Assembly: GCF_015330165.1 (NCBI RefSeq)
Contig: NZ_JADDXT010000002.1
Span: 4,243,646 to 4,307,645, forward strand
Length of the DNA: 64,000 bases
Origin: Zobellia roscoffensis
GTDB lineage: Bacteria > Bacteroidota > Bacteroidia > Flavobacteriales > Flavobacteriaceae
Direction: 5' to 3'
Shown here: piece after piece, positions 44,185 to 52,602 of the stretch
How the letters are laid out: each line of letters begins with the position of its first letter
Position numbering within the stretch: the first letter of the stretch is position 1
Made by a program: the position numbers and the translations under genes
Notes under the pieces: generated by a model
Database searches by the model: none
Told to the model about the DNA's origin: nothing
The model's input: the letters and a program-made list of their open reading frames with translations, nothing else

Positions 44185-45726
44185 ATGAATAAAATCAGCA
44201 TATTATGGGTAGACGATGAAATTGATCTACTGAAACCACATATTATTTTTCTACAAGGTAAAGGCTATGATGTTATTACCTGCCAAAGTGGGCAAGAGGC
44301 ACTAGAAGAATTACAGCAATCTAGGGTTGATATTATTTTCCTTGATGAGAATATGCCCGGCATATCAGGATTAGAAACCCTGGCAGAAATAAAAGTACTA
44401 GACTCATCTATTCCGGTGGTCATGATAACCAAAAGCGAGGAAGAGTTTATCATGGAAGAGGCTATTGGCTCCAAAATTGCCGATTACCTTATTAAACCGG
44501 TAAACCCTAATCAAATTCTACTATCCCTAAAGAAAAATTTAGACCATTCCCGTTTAGTTTCAGAAAAAACAACATCTAACTACCAACAAGAATTTAGAAA
44601 AATTGCCATGGATTTATCTATGGTGAATTCAGTTGAAGAATGGGTAGATCTATACAAGCGCTTAATATACTGGGAATTAAGACTAGAAGATATTGAAGAC
44701 AGTAGTATGTTTGAAATTCTTGAATCTCAAAAATCCGAAGCAAACAATCATTTTGGAAAATTCGTAGAGCGAAACTACCAAAGTTGGTTTAACGGAGATG
44801 GCCCCGTACTTTCTCACACCTTATTTAAAGAACTCGTTAAACCTGAACTAAAAGACTCTCGCACTCTGCTTCTTGTTATTGACAATCTACGGTATGACCA
44901 ATGGTACGCATTTGAAGATACCGTAAGTTCATTTTACAAGAAAAATAAAGAAGAATCATATTTCAGTATCCTACCCTCAGCTACGCAATATGCACGAAAT
45001 GCTATTTTTTCAGGCCTCACCCCTATGGCTATGGAGAAAAAACATCCGCAATGGTGGAAGAACGATACAGATGAAGGTGGAAAAAATCTTCATGAATCCG
45101 ATTTTTTAGGTGAGCAAATAAAACGTTTAGGGCTCAATCTAAAATGGGAGTACCACAAAATTAGCACCCTTAAACAAGGCAAAAATCTATGTCAAAACTT
45201 TAAATCTCAAAAAGACAACGACTTAACCGTACTCGTGTACAACTTTGTAGATATGATTTCCCATTCAAAAACAGAAATGGAAGTTATTAAGGAATTAGCA
45301 AGCAATGACAAAGCCTATAGATCGTTAACTCAAAGTTGGTTTAAGAACTCTCCTTTATTAGAGATAATTCAGCAGGCACAACAAATGGGAATGAAACTGA
45401 TCATCACCACAGACCATGGCACGATCAACGTTAAACAACCCTCCAAGGTCATTGGCGATAAAGAAACCAGCCTCAACCTACGCTATAAAACAGGCCGTAG
45501 CCTAACTTACGAGGACAAAGATGTGCTAGCGGCTCAAGACCCAGCTCACATTCATTTACCACGTATAAACATGAGTAGTTCTTTTATTTTTGCTAAAAAC
45601 GACTTGTTTTTTGCCTACCCCAACAACTACAATCATTACGTTAGCTATTATCGGAATACCTACCAACATGGAGGAATTTCTTTAGAAGAGATGATCATTC
45701 CATTCGTAGTTTTATCACCAAAATAG
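44185..45726 (+). CDS. porX: PorX-type response regulator with PglZ domain
   Basis: The 513-residue protein has an N-terminal receiver (about 1-118) with D10/D11, phospho-acceptor D54 (FLDENMPG), T82 and K104. A helical linker (about 130-205) leads to a C-terminal PglZ/alkaline-phosphatase-like domain (about 215-513). Metal-site residues expected for PorX are seen: D233 in VIDNLRYDQW, T267 in PSATQYARN, and TTDHGT near 410. PorX with its sensor PorY controls genes of the type IX secretion system, and the PglZ domain is a phosphodiesterase in studied homologues. No por or gld genes are in this window. Confidence 0.93.
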   Translation: MNKISILWVDDEIDLLKPHIIFLQGKGYDVITCQSGQEALEELQQSRVDIIFLDENMPGISGLETLAEIKVLDSSIPVVMITKSEEEFIMEEAIGSKIADYLIKPVNPNQILLSLKKNLDHSRLVSEKTTSNYQQEFRKIAMDLSMVNSVEEWVDLYKRLIYWELRLEDIEDSSMFEILESQKSEANNHFGKFVERNYQSWFNGDGPVLSHTLFKELVKPELKDSRTLLLVIDNLRYDQWYAFEDTVSSFYKKNKEESYFSILPSATQYARNAIFSGLTPMAMEKKHPQWWKNDTDEGGKNLHESDFLGEQIKRLGLNLKWEYHKISTLKQGKNLCQNFKSQKDNDLTVLVYNFVDMISHSKTEMEVIKELASNDKAYRSLTQSWFKNSPLLEIIQQAQQMGMKLIITTDHGTINVKQPSKVIGDKETSLNLRYKTGRSLTYEDKDVLAAQDPAHIHLPRINMSSSFIFAKNDLFFAYPNNYNHYVSYYRNTYQHGGISLEEMIIPFVVLSPK

Positions 45727-45739
45727 AAGTATTTATATA

Positions 45740-46150
45740 ATGAACATCACATATACCGAAAAGGAAATTGACCAAGTTGCCAAGATGGTTATTGAGAAGT
45801 CCACGAACAAGGTTCTCCTTTTTCACGCACCTATGGGAGCAGGCAAGACCACATTGATTAAAGCCATAGCTAAACATCTTGGCGTTGTCGATGCCGGAAA
45901 CAGCCCCACCTTTGGAATTGTAAACGAATATGAAAATAAAAGCAGCCATCTATTGGCTTATCATTTTGACTTTTATCGTTTAAATGATGAAATGGAAGCC
46001 TTGGACATGGGCTTTGAAGATTATCTTAATAAAAATGTGTGGGTTTTCATTGAATGGCCAAATAAAATTGAATCTTTCTTGCCAGAAAAAAGCACCAATA
46101 TATATATTGAAGTTATTGATATGACAACGCGACGTATTACAATATCATAA
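45740..46150 (+). CDS. tsaE: tRNA t6A biosynthesis ATPase
   Basis: The 136-residue P-loop ATPase has Walker A PMGAGKTT (31-38), followed by SPTFGIVNEY and HFDFYRL, which are TsaE signatures. TsaE supports TsaBCD in making threonylcarbamoyladenosine at position 37 of tRNAs. It lies 13 bp after porX and should be in the same transcript. Confidence 0.93.
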   Translation: MNITYTEKEIDQVAKMVIEKSTNKVLLFHAPMGAGKTTLIKAIAKHLGVVDAGNSPTFGIVNEYENKSSHLLAYHFDFYRLNDEMEALDMGFEDYLNKNVWVFIEWPNKIESFLPEKSTNIYIEVIDMTTRRITIS

Positions 46151-46292
46151 ACTTAGTTACCGATCGTCGAAAACATCGTTTAAGGTAAAGATTTATTGTA
46201 CGAAACTTGTTAAATTAGTCAATGTGTACGTTTTTTCGGATAAATGGTTTTCATTTAACATTTAAAAACGTACTTTAGGATATTTTTTTTCC

Positions 46293-46300
46293 TACTTTTG
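46293..46300 (+). promoter_or_regulatory. Bacteroidota-type -7 box of the mini-lipoprotein gene
   Basis: TACTTTTG fits the TAnnTTTG consensus of the primary sigma factor of Bacteroidota. It lies 43 bp before the start codon of the small lipoprotein gene. The -33 element is not clear. Confidence 0.5.
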
Positions 46301-46342
46301 ACCTATAACTAATTAATCTTTAATAATTTAAAACCCCTGAAA

Positions 46343-46528
46343 ATGAAAAAATTAGTATTTGGCCTTTTGGCATGTGTAGCTCTTTTAGCTGTTTCTTGTG
46401 AATCAAGTGATGTAGCATCTGATGATTCTCTTTACACAGAAGAAGGTGTTGACCGAAGTAAAATAACTACCTCTAACAAACAATCGGTAGATAGAAGTAA
46501 AATAACCACCTCCAACAGGAGAAATTAG
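46343..46528 (+). CDS. Small lipoprotein with duplicated VDRSKITTSN motif
   Basis: The 61-residue protein has a clear lipoprotein signal with lipidated C19 (LAVSC). The mature 43 residues start acidic (SSDVASDDSLYTEEG). They then contain VDRSKITTSN twice (residues 38-47 and 51-60 approximately), separated by KQS, and end RRN. A good promoter box precedes it and a strong terminator follows, so it is a single-gene unit and probably well expressed. I do not recognise a family. An envelope peptide or a structural lipoprotein are both guesses. Confidence 0.8.
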   Translation: MKKLVFGLLACVALLAVSCESSDVASDDSLYTEEGVDRSKITTSNKQSVDRSKITTSNRRN

Positions 46529-46556
46529 AGGTTTTCAATAAAAAATGTTTTTTTTT

Positions 46557-46587
46557 AAAAGGGTAATCAATAAATTACCCTTTTTTT
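46557..46587 (+). terminator. Terminator after the mini-lipoprotein gene
   Basis: GGGTAAT pairs with ATTACCC, extended by AAAA/TTTT, and ends in seven T. It is a textbook rho-independent terminator 30 bp after the stop. Confidence 0.92.
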
Positions 46588-46618
46588 CGTTACCTCCTTT
46601 ATAGGAAGCCATGTATTA

Positions 46619-47296
46619 ATGAAACAAGTCCCCAAAAATCAAAGAAAAGTAAAGACTAGATTCGTTGTTGAATCCATAGTTGTTTTCTTTATTGTTGCAT
46701 CCCCATTTATTTTCAAATTACACGAATATTTTCCTCGAGATCCTGAAGCCACTATAAATATTTTTGGATATATTATAGATCGGAACGGTTTTGCCAATTT
46801 AAATACTTATGTCTGGTTCCTACTAGGAAAAGCGGTTCCCTTAACCTTATTATTTATTTGGTTTTTAACCTGTAAACATTGGTGGTATCACATCATTTTA
46901 ATTCCATTATTGATGTATGCCTTCCAAATTTTTGAAGTATTTTACACAGACGACCTATACATTGACACAAGAAATGTTTTATGGCTGCTTCCTGTCTGTA
47001 TGGTGGTTATTCCATTAGTGTACTTTATTCGAATAAAACTTTATGACAAATACGTTCACGGCATAGACCTAGAAGCTATGGAAGCTGAATTAACTGCCTT
47101 AAAGAAAAAACAAGCCGCACGGTCTGGCAATACCAAACTGGATAAATTTATTTCTTCTGAAACTCCTAAAAACAGCTCTACAGGATACCAATCCATGTCC
47201 GAAAAAATAAACACTCAACTGTCCACAAATAATATTGAATCTAATTTCAAGCAAGTACAGAGTAAACTAAACAACTGGTTACATCTTAAATTCTAA
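46619..47296 (+). CDS. Uncharacterised inner-membrane protein
   Basis: The 225-residue protein has four predicted membrane segments (about 15-34, 63-84, 88-108 and 119-139). A polar C-terminal tail follows, with a short coiled-coil stretch (LEAMEAELTALKKKQAA, about 150-167). The first periplasmic loop has FPRDPEAT. I do not recognise a family. It stands alone between the mini-lipoprotein and ald and is divergent from no neighbour. Confidence 0.7.
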   Translation: MKQVPKNQRKVKTRFVVESIVVFFIVASPFIFKLHEYFPRDPEATINIFGYIIDRNGFANLNTYVWFLLGKAVPLTLLFIWFLTCKHWWYHIILIPLLMYAFQIFEVFYTDDLYIDTRNVLWLLPVCMVVIPLVYFIRIKLYDKYVHGIDLEAMEAELTALKKKQAARSGNTKLDKFISSETPKNSSTGYQSMSEKINTQLSTNNIESNFKQVQSKLNNWLHLKF

Positions 47297-47371
47297 TTAT
47301 GACGGCGTATTTTCACATATCACATCCTGTAATCTCACACTAAATTCAACTAAATGTCGTATTTTTACTGT

Positions 47372-47392
47372 TAATCGCGTGTCACACGATTA
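47372..47392. promoter_or_regulatory. Palindrome just upstream of ald
   Basis: TAATCG and CGATTA flank a GTG/CAC-containing centre in a 21-bp imperfect palindrome that ends 12 bp before the ald start codon. It could be an operator or an mRNA hairpin that covers the ribosome-binding region. Confidence 0.45.
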
Positions 47393-47404
47393 GATGTAAA
47401 AACT

Positions 47405-48604
47405 ATGAATCAACCTTCTTCTCCTTTTAGCAAACAACAATTGCTTCCACAAGAGGAAACTCTGGAAATTCTTCGCCAAAAAGGCGAACTTTTTATTGGC
47501 ATCCCAAAAGAAAATCAATACCAAGAACAACGAGTATGTCTTACTCCGGATGCTGTAAATGCCATAACTTCCAATGGTCACAGAGTTTTAATTGAATCAG
47601 GTGCTGGAGAAGGCGCCAATTATACCGACCTAGATTACACCAATGCCGGAGGAGAGATAACGCGAGACACCAAGAAGGTCTATTCTTGTCCTTTATTACT
47701 CAAGGTTGAACCTCCCACGCTTTCCGAAATTGAAATGATGAATCCGCAAACGACCATTATTTCTGCTTTACAGATAAAAACTCAAAGCAAGGCGTATTTT
47801 GAAAAAATGGCAAAAAAGCGAATTACCGCCATCGCTTTTGAATACATACGGGATGAAGATGGTAAATACCCAGCAGTTCGTTCTTTGAGTGAAATTGCAG
47901 GAATATCTTCTGTTCTTATTGCTTCTGAAATTATGGCTGCCACCAATGATGGTAACGGCCTCATGTTTGGAAATATTAGCGGTGTACCACCTGTTGAAGT
48001 AGTTATTATAGGCGCAGGAACAGTTGGTGAATTTGCAGCTCGCTCCGCTTTAGGGCTTGGAGCTAACGTTAAGATTTTTGATAATTCACTTTCTAAACTA
48101 CGCAACATACAATCCAATCTTAGACAAACGGTCTATACCTCTACTATTCAACCTAAAAACCTATTAAAATCACTAAAACGTTGCGATGTAGCTATTGGAG
48201 CAACACGCGGCAAAGACCGATCTCCTGTAGTAGTTACAAGTAGCATGGTAGAACACATGAAAAAAGGAGCTGTCATTATTGATGTAAGCATAGATATGGG
48301 CGGGTGTTTTGAAACAAGCACAGTAACTACGCATAACAAACCCACTATTGAGAAGTTTGGAGTAATTCATTACGGTGTTCCGAACATCCCTTCTCGCTAC
48401 CCTAAGACCGCAACACTTTCCATTAGTAATATTTTCACTCCTTATTTACTGGAGTTAGGAGAAAATGGCGGATTAGAAAATTCACTTCGTTTTGATAAAG
48501 GATTAAGAAACGGACTCTACATGTATCACGGAATTTTAACCAACAAATCTGTGGGCGAATGGTTTGATTTACAGTACAGTGACATTAATTTCCTTATTTT
48601 CTAA
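47405..48604 (+). CDS. ald: Alanine dehydrogenase
   Basis: The 399-residue NAD-dependent enzyme interconverts alanine and pyruvate plus ammonia. Family motifs are seen: GIPKENQYQEQRVCLTPDAV, LLLKVEPPT, the Rossmann loop VVIIGAGTVGEFAARSALGLGA and the SIDMGGCFETS substrate/NAD loop. The N-terminal ~30 residues extend beyond the usual start, as in Bacteroidota homologues. Confidence 0.92.
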   Translation: MNQPSSPFSKQQLLPQEETLEILRQKGELFIGIPKENQYQEQRVCLTPDAVNAITSNGHRVLIESGAGEGANYTDLDYTNAGGEITRDTKKVYSCPLLLKVEPPTLSEIEMMNPQTTIISALQIKTQSKAYFEKMAKKRITAIAFEYIRDEDGKYPAVRSLSEIAGISSVLIASEIMAATNDGNGLMFGNISGVPPVEVVIIGAGTVGEFAARSALGLGANVKIFDNSLSKLRNIQSNLRQTVYTSTIQPKNLLKSLKRCDVAIGATRGKDRSPVVVTSSMVEHMKKGAVIIDVSIDMGGCFETSTVTTHNKPTIEKFGVIHYGVPNIPSRYPKTATLSISNIFTPYLLELGENGGLENSLRFDKGLRNGLYMYHGILTNKSVGEWFDLQYSDINFLIF

Positions 48605-48754
48605 GGGTTTTTCAAATATCATTTTTACTTAACCGGTCTACATAAGCGGTTTATTGCTATTTTTGCCATCGCTTTAAACGAGGGAACAATTATCATTCTT
48701 GATACAACGCTAAAAAGCGAAAAGCACAAATCATTAATTTCAGCAGTATAGGTA

Positions 48755-49135
48755 ATGGATTTTTTAAAACGTTTAGGTTTTTATCTTATCGGGCTTTCTA
48801 TAGGAATCATTTTTTTGACATTTTTTTTCAAGAAAAAATCAGAAGAAACGGGGGTTTCGTTCTGTTATTTCCCTAACTGCAGAACACTTAAGAACATCCG
48901 ATCTAAACCAATGTCCTATTCCGAAGATGTAAGCAGATTGTTTTCTAAAAAGCAACTAGACACCTTGGACATTGTGAACATCTTAAGAAATGGGGAAGTA
49001 GATTTTTCAAACAGCGAAACCAAGACATCACCATGCAAAACCTATATTATAGAAGGCTCCATAAAAGACAAAGAGGCCATATTAAAGGTCAGAAATTGTC
49101 AAGAAAAAGCCCTTTTAGAATCTATAACTTACTAA
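48755..49135 (+). CDS. DUF4258-like membrane-anchored protein
   Basis: The 126-residue protein has one N-terminal membrane segment (about 8-26) and a small C-terminal domain (about 55-125). Motifs such as TLDIVNILRNGEVDFSNSETK, CKTYIIEG and AILKVRNC recall DUF4258. That is an assignment from memory with moderate confidence. The function is unknown. It is followed by a perfect hairpin. Confidence 0.7.
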   Translation: MDFLKRLGFYLIGLSIGIIFLTFFFKKKSEETGVSFCYFPNCRTLKNIRSKPMSYSEDVSRLFSKKQLDTLDIVNILRNGEVDFSNSETKTSPCKTYIIEGSIKDKEAILKVRNCQEKALLESITY

Positions 49136-49139
49136 GCAA

Positions 49140-49167
49140 AGCGTCCAAAATGTTGGTTTTGGACGCT
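49140..49167. terminator. Hairpin between convergent genes
   Basis: AGCGTCCAAAA and TTTTGGACGCT form an 11-bp perfect stem with a 6-base loop. It lies between the DUF4258-like gene (stop 49135) and the convergent proline dehydrogenase gene (stop 49176). A T-run is weak on both strands. Confidence 0.75.
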
Positions 49168-49175
49168 GGGTAAAA

Positions 49176-50342
49176 TTAAATCTTCCTTCGTTTTCTTTCT
49201 TTTTTCAACAAGGACAACTCCCTTGAAGTCTGGCCGGCTACCGAAGTATTTTCTTCTGCACGACGAATTAAATAAGGCATTACATCCCTCACCGGACCAA
49301 AAGGCAAATATTTAGCAACATTATACCCTTTATCGGACAGATTAAAGGAAATATGATCACTCATCCCAAACAATTGCCCAAACCATACGCGATCGTCATT
49401 ATTGGCTATTCCTTTTTCAGCCATAATATTCATCATCTTATACGAACTATTTTCATTGTGGGTACCCGCAAATATTGAAACCGTATCCAAGTGATTCATT
49501 ATGTAAGCAACGGCATTATCAAAATTTTCATCGGTTTCTCGTTTTGAACTACAAATGGGCGACTTATAGACTTTTTCCTCGGCCCTATCATTCTCCTTTT
49601 CCATATAAGCACCACGCACCACTTTTATTCCAATTCTAAAGTCGCTTTCGTTGGCACGTTGTTGTAGCTGCTTTAGATAATCTAACCTGTCCCATCGGTA
49701 CATTTGCAAAGTATTGAAGACCACCGCCTTCTTCTTATTATATTTCCGCATCATTTCTTCTACAAGCTGATCAGCTGCTTGCTGCATCCAACTTTCTTCC
49801 GCATCAATAAGCAGAGAAACATCTAAATCATATGCTTTTTTACAAGTCCTATCAAAACGGACAACCACTCTTTGCCATTCCGCTTCCTCTTTGTCAGTCA
49901 AAGATTTACCTTCGCTAATCTTTTGAAAAAGAGCAAATCTACCATATCCAGTAGGTTTAAAAACAGCAAAAGGGATAGCATCTTTTTCCTTAACAAAGTC
50001 TAGTACCTTTAAAATCATGGCCACAGCATCATCAAAAGGATCCTCCGTATCTTTTCCCTCAACCGAGTAGTCCAAAACTGAACATACATTTTTGGTATAC
50101 ATCCTATCCACTACAGACATACAATCTTTCTCATTAACACCACCACAAAAATGATCAAACACTGTAGCTCTAATCAATCCCTCAACAGGAAGATGAGCTT
50201 TAATAGCAAAATTAGTCATTGCTGTTCCAATTCGGACGAGGGGCTCGTTAGCAATCATCCTGAACAAAAAATAAGCACGCTCAAGTTCAGAGTCGGTTTT
50301 CAAAGCAAAAGCTGTTGCGGTATCTTCAAAAATTTGTTTCAT
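49176..50342 (-). CDS. Proline dehydrogenase
   Basis: The 388-residue FAD-dependent enzyme oxidises proline to pyrroline-5-carboxylate. The TIM-barrel motifs include IRATVFDHFCGG, FAVFKPTGYGRFALFQK, LLIDAEESW, GIKVVRGAYMEKEN, and a C-terminal FGQLFGMSDHISFNL and YLPFGPVRDVMPYLIRRAEENT typical of PRODH. It is the monofunctional form. No pyrroline-5-carboxylate dehydrogenase gene is adjacent. Confidence 0.93.
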   Translation of the reverse strand: MKQIFEDTATAFALKTDSELERAYFLFRMIANEPLVRIGTAMTNFAIKAHLPVEGLIRATVFDHFCGGVNEKDCMSVVDRMYTKNVCSVLDYSVEGKDTEDPFDDAVAMILKVLDFVKEKDAIPFAVFKPTGYGRFALFQKISEGKSLTDKEEAEWQRVVVRFDRTCKKAYDLDVSLLIDAEESWMQQAADQLVEEMMRKYNKKKAVVFNTLQMYRWDRLDYLKQLQQRANESDFRIGIKVVRGAYMEKENDRAEEKVYKSPICSSKRETDENFDNAVAYIMNHLDTVSIFAGTHNENSSYKMMNIMAEKGIANNDDRVWFGQLFGMSDHISFNLSDKGYNVAKYLPFGPVRDVMPYLIRRAEENTSVAGQTSRELSLLKKERKRRKI

Positions 50343-50438
50343 TTAATGTGATTTGTAGTAGCATCAAATATAAAGACAGAAATTCTATTCTTTAGATAAA
50401 AAATATGCTTTATTTTGCGCAATAGTCGTTAAAAAATA

Positions 50439-50454
50439 TCCGTACATGTACGGA
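50439..50454. promoter_or_regulatory. Perfect 16-bp palindrome upstream of aroB
   Basis: TCCGTACATGTACGGA reads identically on both strands. It ends 18 bp before the aroB start codon and lies downstream of a TATTTTG promoter-like box. It looks like a repressor operator. No candidate regulator is next to it. Confidence 0.6.
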
Positions 50455-50471
50455 ACAAAAATCACCTATTA

Positions 50472-51536
50472 ATGCAATCCATAACAACCTCTTCTTACGC
50501 CGTACATTTCAACCAACGAGCTTATGACGCTTTAAACGTTCACTTATCTGGCAAGGCATATTCTAAAATTTACATCATCGTAGACGAGAATACCCACGAA
50601 CATTGCCTTCCTGCATTTATGGCTCAAATTCAAGGAGATTATGATTTTGAAATTATTGAGATTGAGTCTGGTGAAGAAAACAAAAATATAGACACCTGTA
50701 CAGGGGTTTGGAGCGCATTGTCCGAATTAGATGGTGACCGAAAAAGCCTTGTCATAAACTTGGGTGGTGGTGTTCTTACGGATTTAGGTGGGTTTGTAGC
50801 CTCAACATTTAAAAGAGGTATTGACTTTATAAATGTACCAACCACACTATTATCCATGGTGGACGCATCTGTAGGCGGAAAAACTGGCGTAGACCTTGGG
50901 CCTCTGAAAAACCAAATTGGTGTTATTAACCAACCCGAAATGGTCCTTGTGATAACGAGTTTCTTAAAAACATTGGAAGAAAGACAATTGCGAAGTGGTT
51001 TTGCAGAAATGCTTAAACACGGTCTAATCCAAAGCCAAGCATATTGGGAGGCGCTCAAAAAAGTTACAGACTTCCTAAATATTGATGACTTAATCTACGA
51101 TTCTGTTGTTATTAAAAACGAGGTTGTGCTTCAAGACCCAACAGAGCAACATTTACGAAAAATATTAAATTACGGACATACTTTAGGACACGCAATTGAA
51201 TCCTATTTCCTAGAAAGCAAAACACACAAAACCTTGTTGCACGGTGAAGCTATTGGAATAGGAATGATCCTAGAAGCCTATCTTTCCAAAGAACTTCTTG
51301 GTCTTACAGATATAGAATTAACTGATATAAAAGAAACTTTCCTTTCTCATTATGAAAAAGTCGTTTTCAATAAAGAGGATATCACAACCATACTATCTTT
51401 ATTAAAATTTGATAAGAAGAATTCGCACGGTAATATAAATTTTGTGCTTATTTCCGCCATAGGAAAACCAGATATAGACATTAGAATTCCCGATGAATTG
51501 TATGAAAATGCTTTTGCATACTACGCTGAACAATAG
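50472..51536 (+). CDS. aroB: 3-dehydroquinate synthase
   Basis: The 354-residue shikimate-pathway enzyme has the NAD-binding GGGVLTDLGGFVASTFKRGI, metal-ligand motifs NYGHTLGHAIES and HGEAIGIGM, and PTTLLSMVDASVGGKTGVD. All expected motifs are intact. It stands alone, away from other aro genes. Confidence 0.96.
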   Translation: MQSITTSSYAVHFNQRAYDALNVHLSGKAYSKIYIIVDENTHEHCLPAFMAQIQGDYDFEIIEIESGEENKNIDTCTGVWSALSELDGDRKSLVINLGGGVLTDLGGFVASTFKRGIDFINVPTTLLSMVDASVGGKTGVDLGPLKNQIGVINQPEMVLVITSFLKTLEERQLRSGFAEMLKHGLIQSQAYWEALKKVTDFLNIDDLIYDSVVIKNEVVLQDPTEQHLRKILNYGHTLGHAIESYFLESKTHKTLLHGEAIGIGMILEAYLSKELLGLTDIELTDIKETFLSHYEKVVFNKEDITTILSLLKFDKKNSHGNINFVLISAIGKPDIDIRIPDELYENAFAYYAEQ

Positions 51537-51634
51537 TTACATATACTAATCCCTCTAGTTTGACAACTCTTTAACGAATTCACCGTAAAAAATACATAGT
51601 TTAGGTACAGATTTATAACCCAAATCAATAACCT

Positions 51635-51652
51635 ACCTGAAATCAATCAGGT
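51635..51652 (+). other. Small hairpin in the 5' region of the 51668 gene
   Basis: ACCTGA and TCAGGT pair around AATCAA, 15 bp before the start codon. It may be an operator or an mRNA structure. The evidence is limited to the palindrome. Confidence 0.35.
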
Positions 51653-51667
51653 TAAAACCAACCTACT

Positions 51668-51997
51668 ATGTTACGTAAATTAGTCGATTACAAAAAATTA
51701 GACCACGAACTAGCCGCATTATTAATCGAAACCTATTCCGATGGTTACGGTGATGATGATATTATAGTTTTCAAAAATCTAAAAGGTGAAACTATTGAAG
51801 CTGTTGAATTAAAAACTAACGATACAATTTACCTTGTAAAAATCAGTAAGAGCCTTTCTAATTTCATCGCAAATTTTGAAGAAAATATTGAAAAGGAGCT
51901 TGACAACAGTAAATCACAACCCATTCTAGAGGAAACAGAAACCTCTAACTATGAAATGGATAATGAAGCTGAGTTTGACTCTGATGATGTAGATTAA
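51668..51997 (+). CDS. Conserved-looking acidic small protein, unknown function
   Basis: The 109-residue protein has a mixed alpha/beta N-terminal part (1-80: VDYKKLDHELAALLIETYSDGYGDDDIIVFKNLKGETIEAVELK) that may be a small domain. A very acidic tail (about 82-109, ending DSDDVD) follows. There is no signal peptide and no membrane segment. Codon use matches the neighbours. I do not recognise a family. It may be a protein partner or regulator, but this is only inference from size and charge. Confidence 0.75.
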   Translation: MLRKLVDYKKLDHELAALLIETYSDGYGDDDIIVFKNLKGETIEAVELKTNDTIYLVKISKSLSNFIANFEENIEKELDNSKSQPILEETETSNYEMDNEAEFDSDDVD

Positions 51998-52013
51998 TTC
52001 TACAACTGAAAAC

Positions 52014-52532
52014 TTAACTTAGGTAACGCTCTCGCAATATATTGCGATGGTACTTTTGGTGACCACAAATAACAAAACCTAAAGTAGCCACATTCCATGG
52101 TAAATTACTAGCAACACCTTGCTTACTTAAGGTTTTAGCATCAAAACTTCTATAGAGTGTAATGGTAGATTGCCTAACCGCAATATATTCCTCTATAAGA
52201 CTTTCTTTAGAGCGTGTTTCAGCACGTGAATTAGGAGCGTATAAATCTTGCTCAAACCCAGGTAAAGCGGTACTATCCCCTCGAGAGAACCGAAGTGAGC
52301 GGTATTGAAAAACACGCTCAGAGTCAATAATATGCAGAAGCACTTGAGCTATAGTCCACTTTTCAGGTCCATAGGCATAAGATAATTTACCGTCAGGGAT
52401 ATTCTCAATAAATTTTGGAAAATTCTTTAACTGACGTTCTAACATTTCCAACAAATCTACGTCACCTAGCACATCTATATAAGTCTTGTAAAAAGGAATT
52501 GGTGGTGCAATTTTAAGTTCTGAAGTTCTCAT
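52014..52532 (-). CDS. DinB/YfiT-like four-helix protein
   Basis: The start chosen is ATG 52532, giving 172 residues. The longer frame to 52583 runs through a terminator hairpin and is an artefact. The histidines of the DinB metal site are visible: HIIDSERVFQYRSL (about 72) and GHQKYHRNILRERYL (about 157 and 161). These proteins include bacillithiol-dependent or damage-related transferases. The actual substrate is unknown. Confidence 0.85.
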   Translation of the reverse strand: MRTSELKIAPPIPFYKTYIDVLGDVDLLEMLERQLKNFPKFIENIPDGKLSYAYGPEKWTIAQVLLHIIDSERVFQYRSLRFSRGDSTALPGFEQDLYAPNSRAETRSKESLIEEYIAVRQSTITLYRSFDAKTLSKQGVASNLPWNVATLGFVICGHQKYHRNILRERYLS

Positions 52533-52547
52533 ATGTTTATAAAATAA

Positions 52548-52580
52548 AAATTCCCAGGCAGCAGAACCACCCAGGAATTT
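52548..52580 (-). terminator. Terminator after the Lrp/AsnC gene
   Basis: AAATTCC and GGAATTT form the outer stem. On the minus strand it is extended by G-U and G-C pairs and followed by TTTTTATTTTAT. It lies 23 bp after the Lrp gene stop. Confidence 0.75.
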
Positions 52581-52602
52581 CAATTACTGTTTCCAAAGGC
52601 AA

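Noticed and set aside
52533..52583. N-terminal extension of the DinB-like protein
   Set aside because: The extra codons are the terminator hairpin of the Lrp gene. ATG 52532 gives the expected length.
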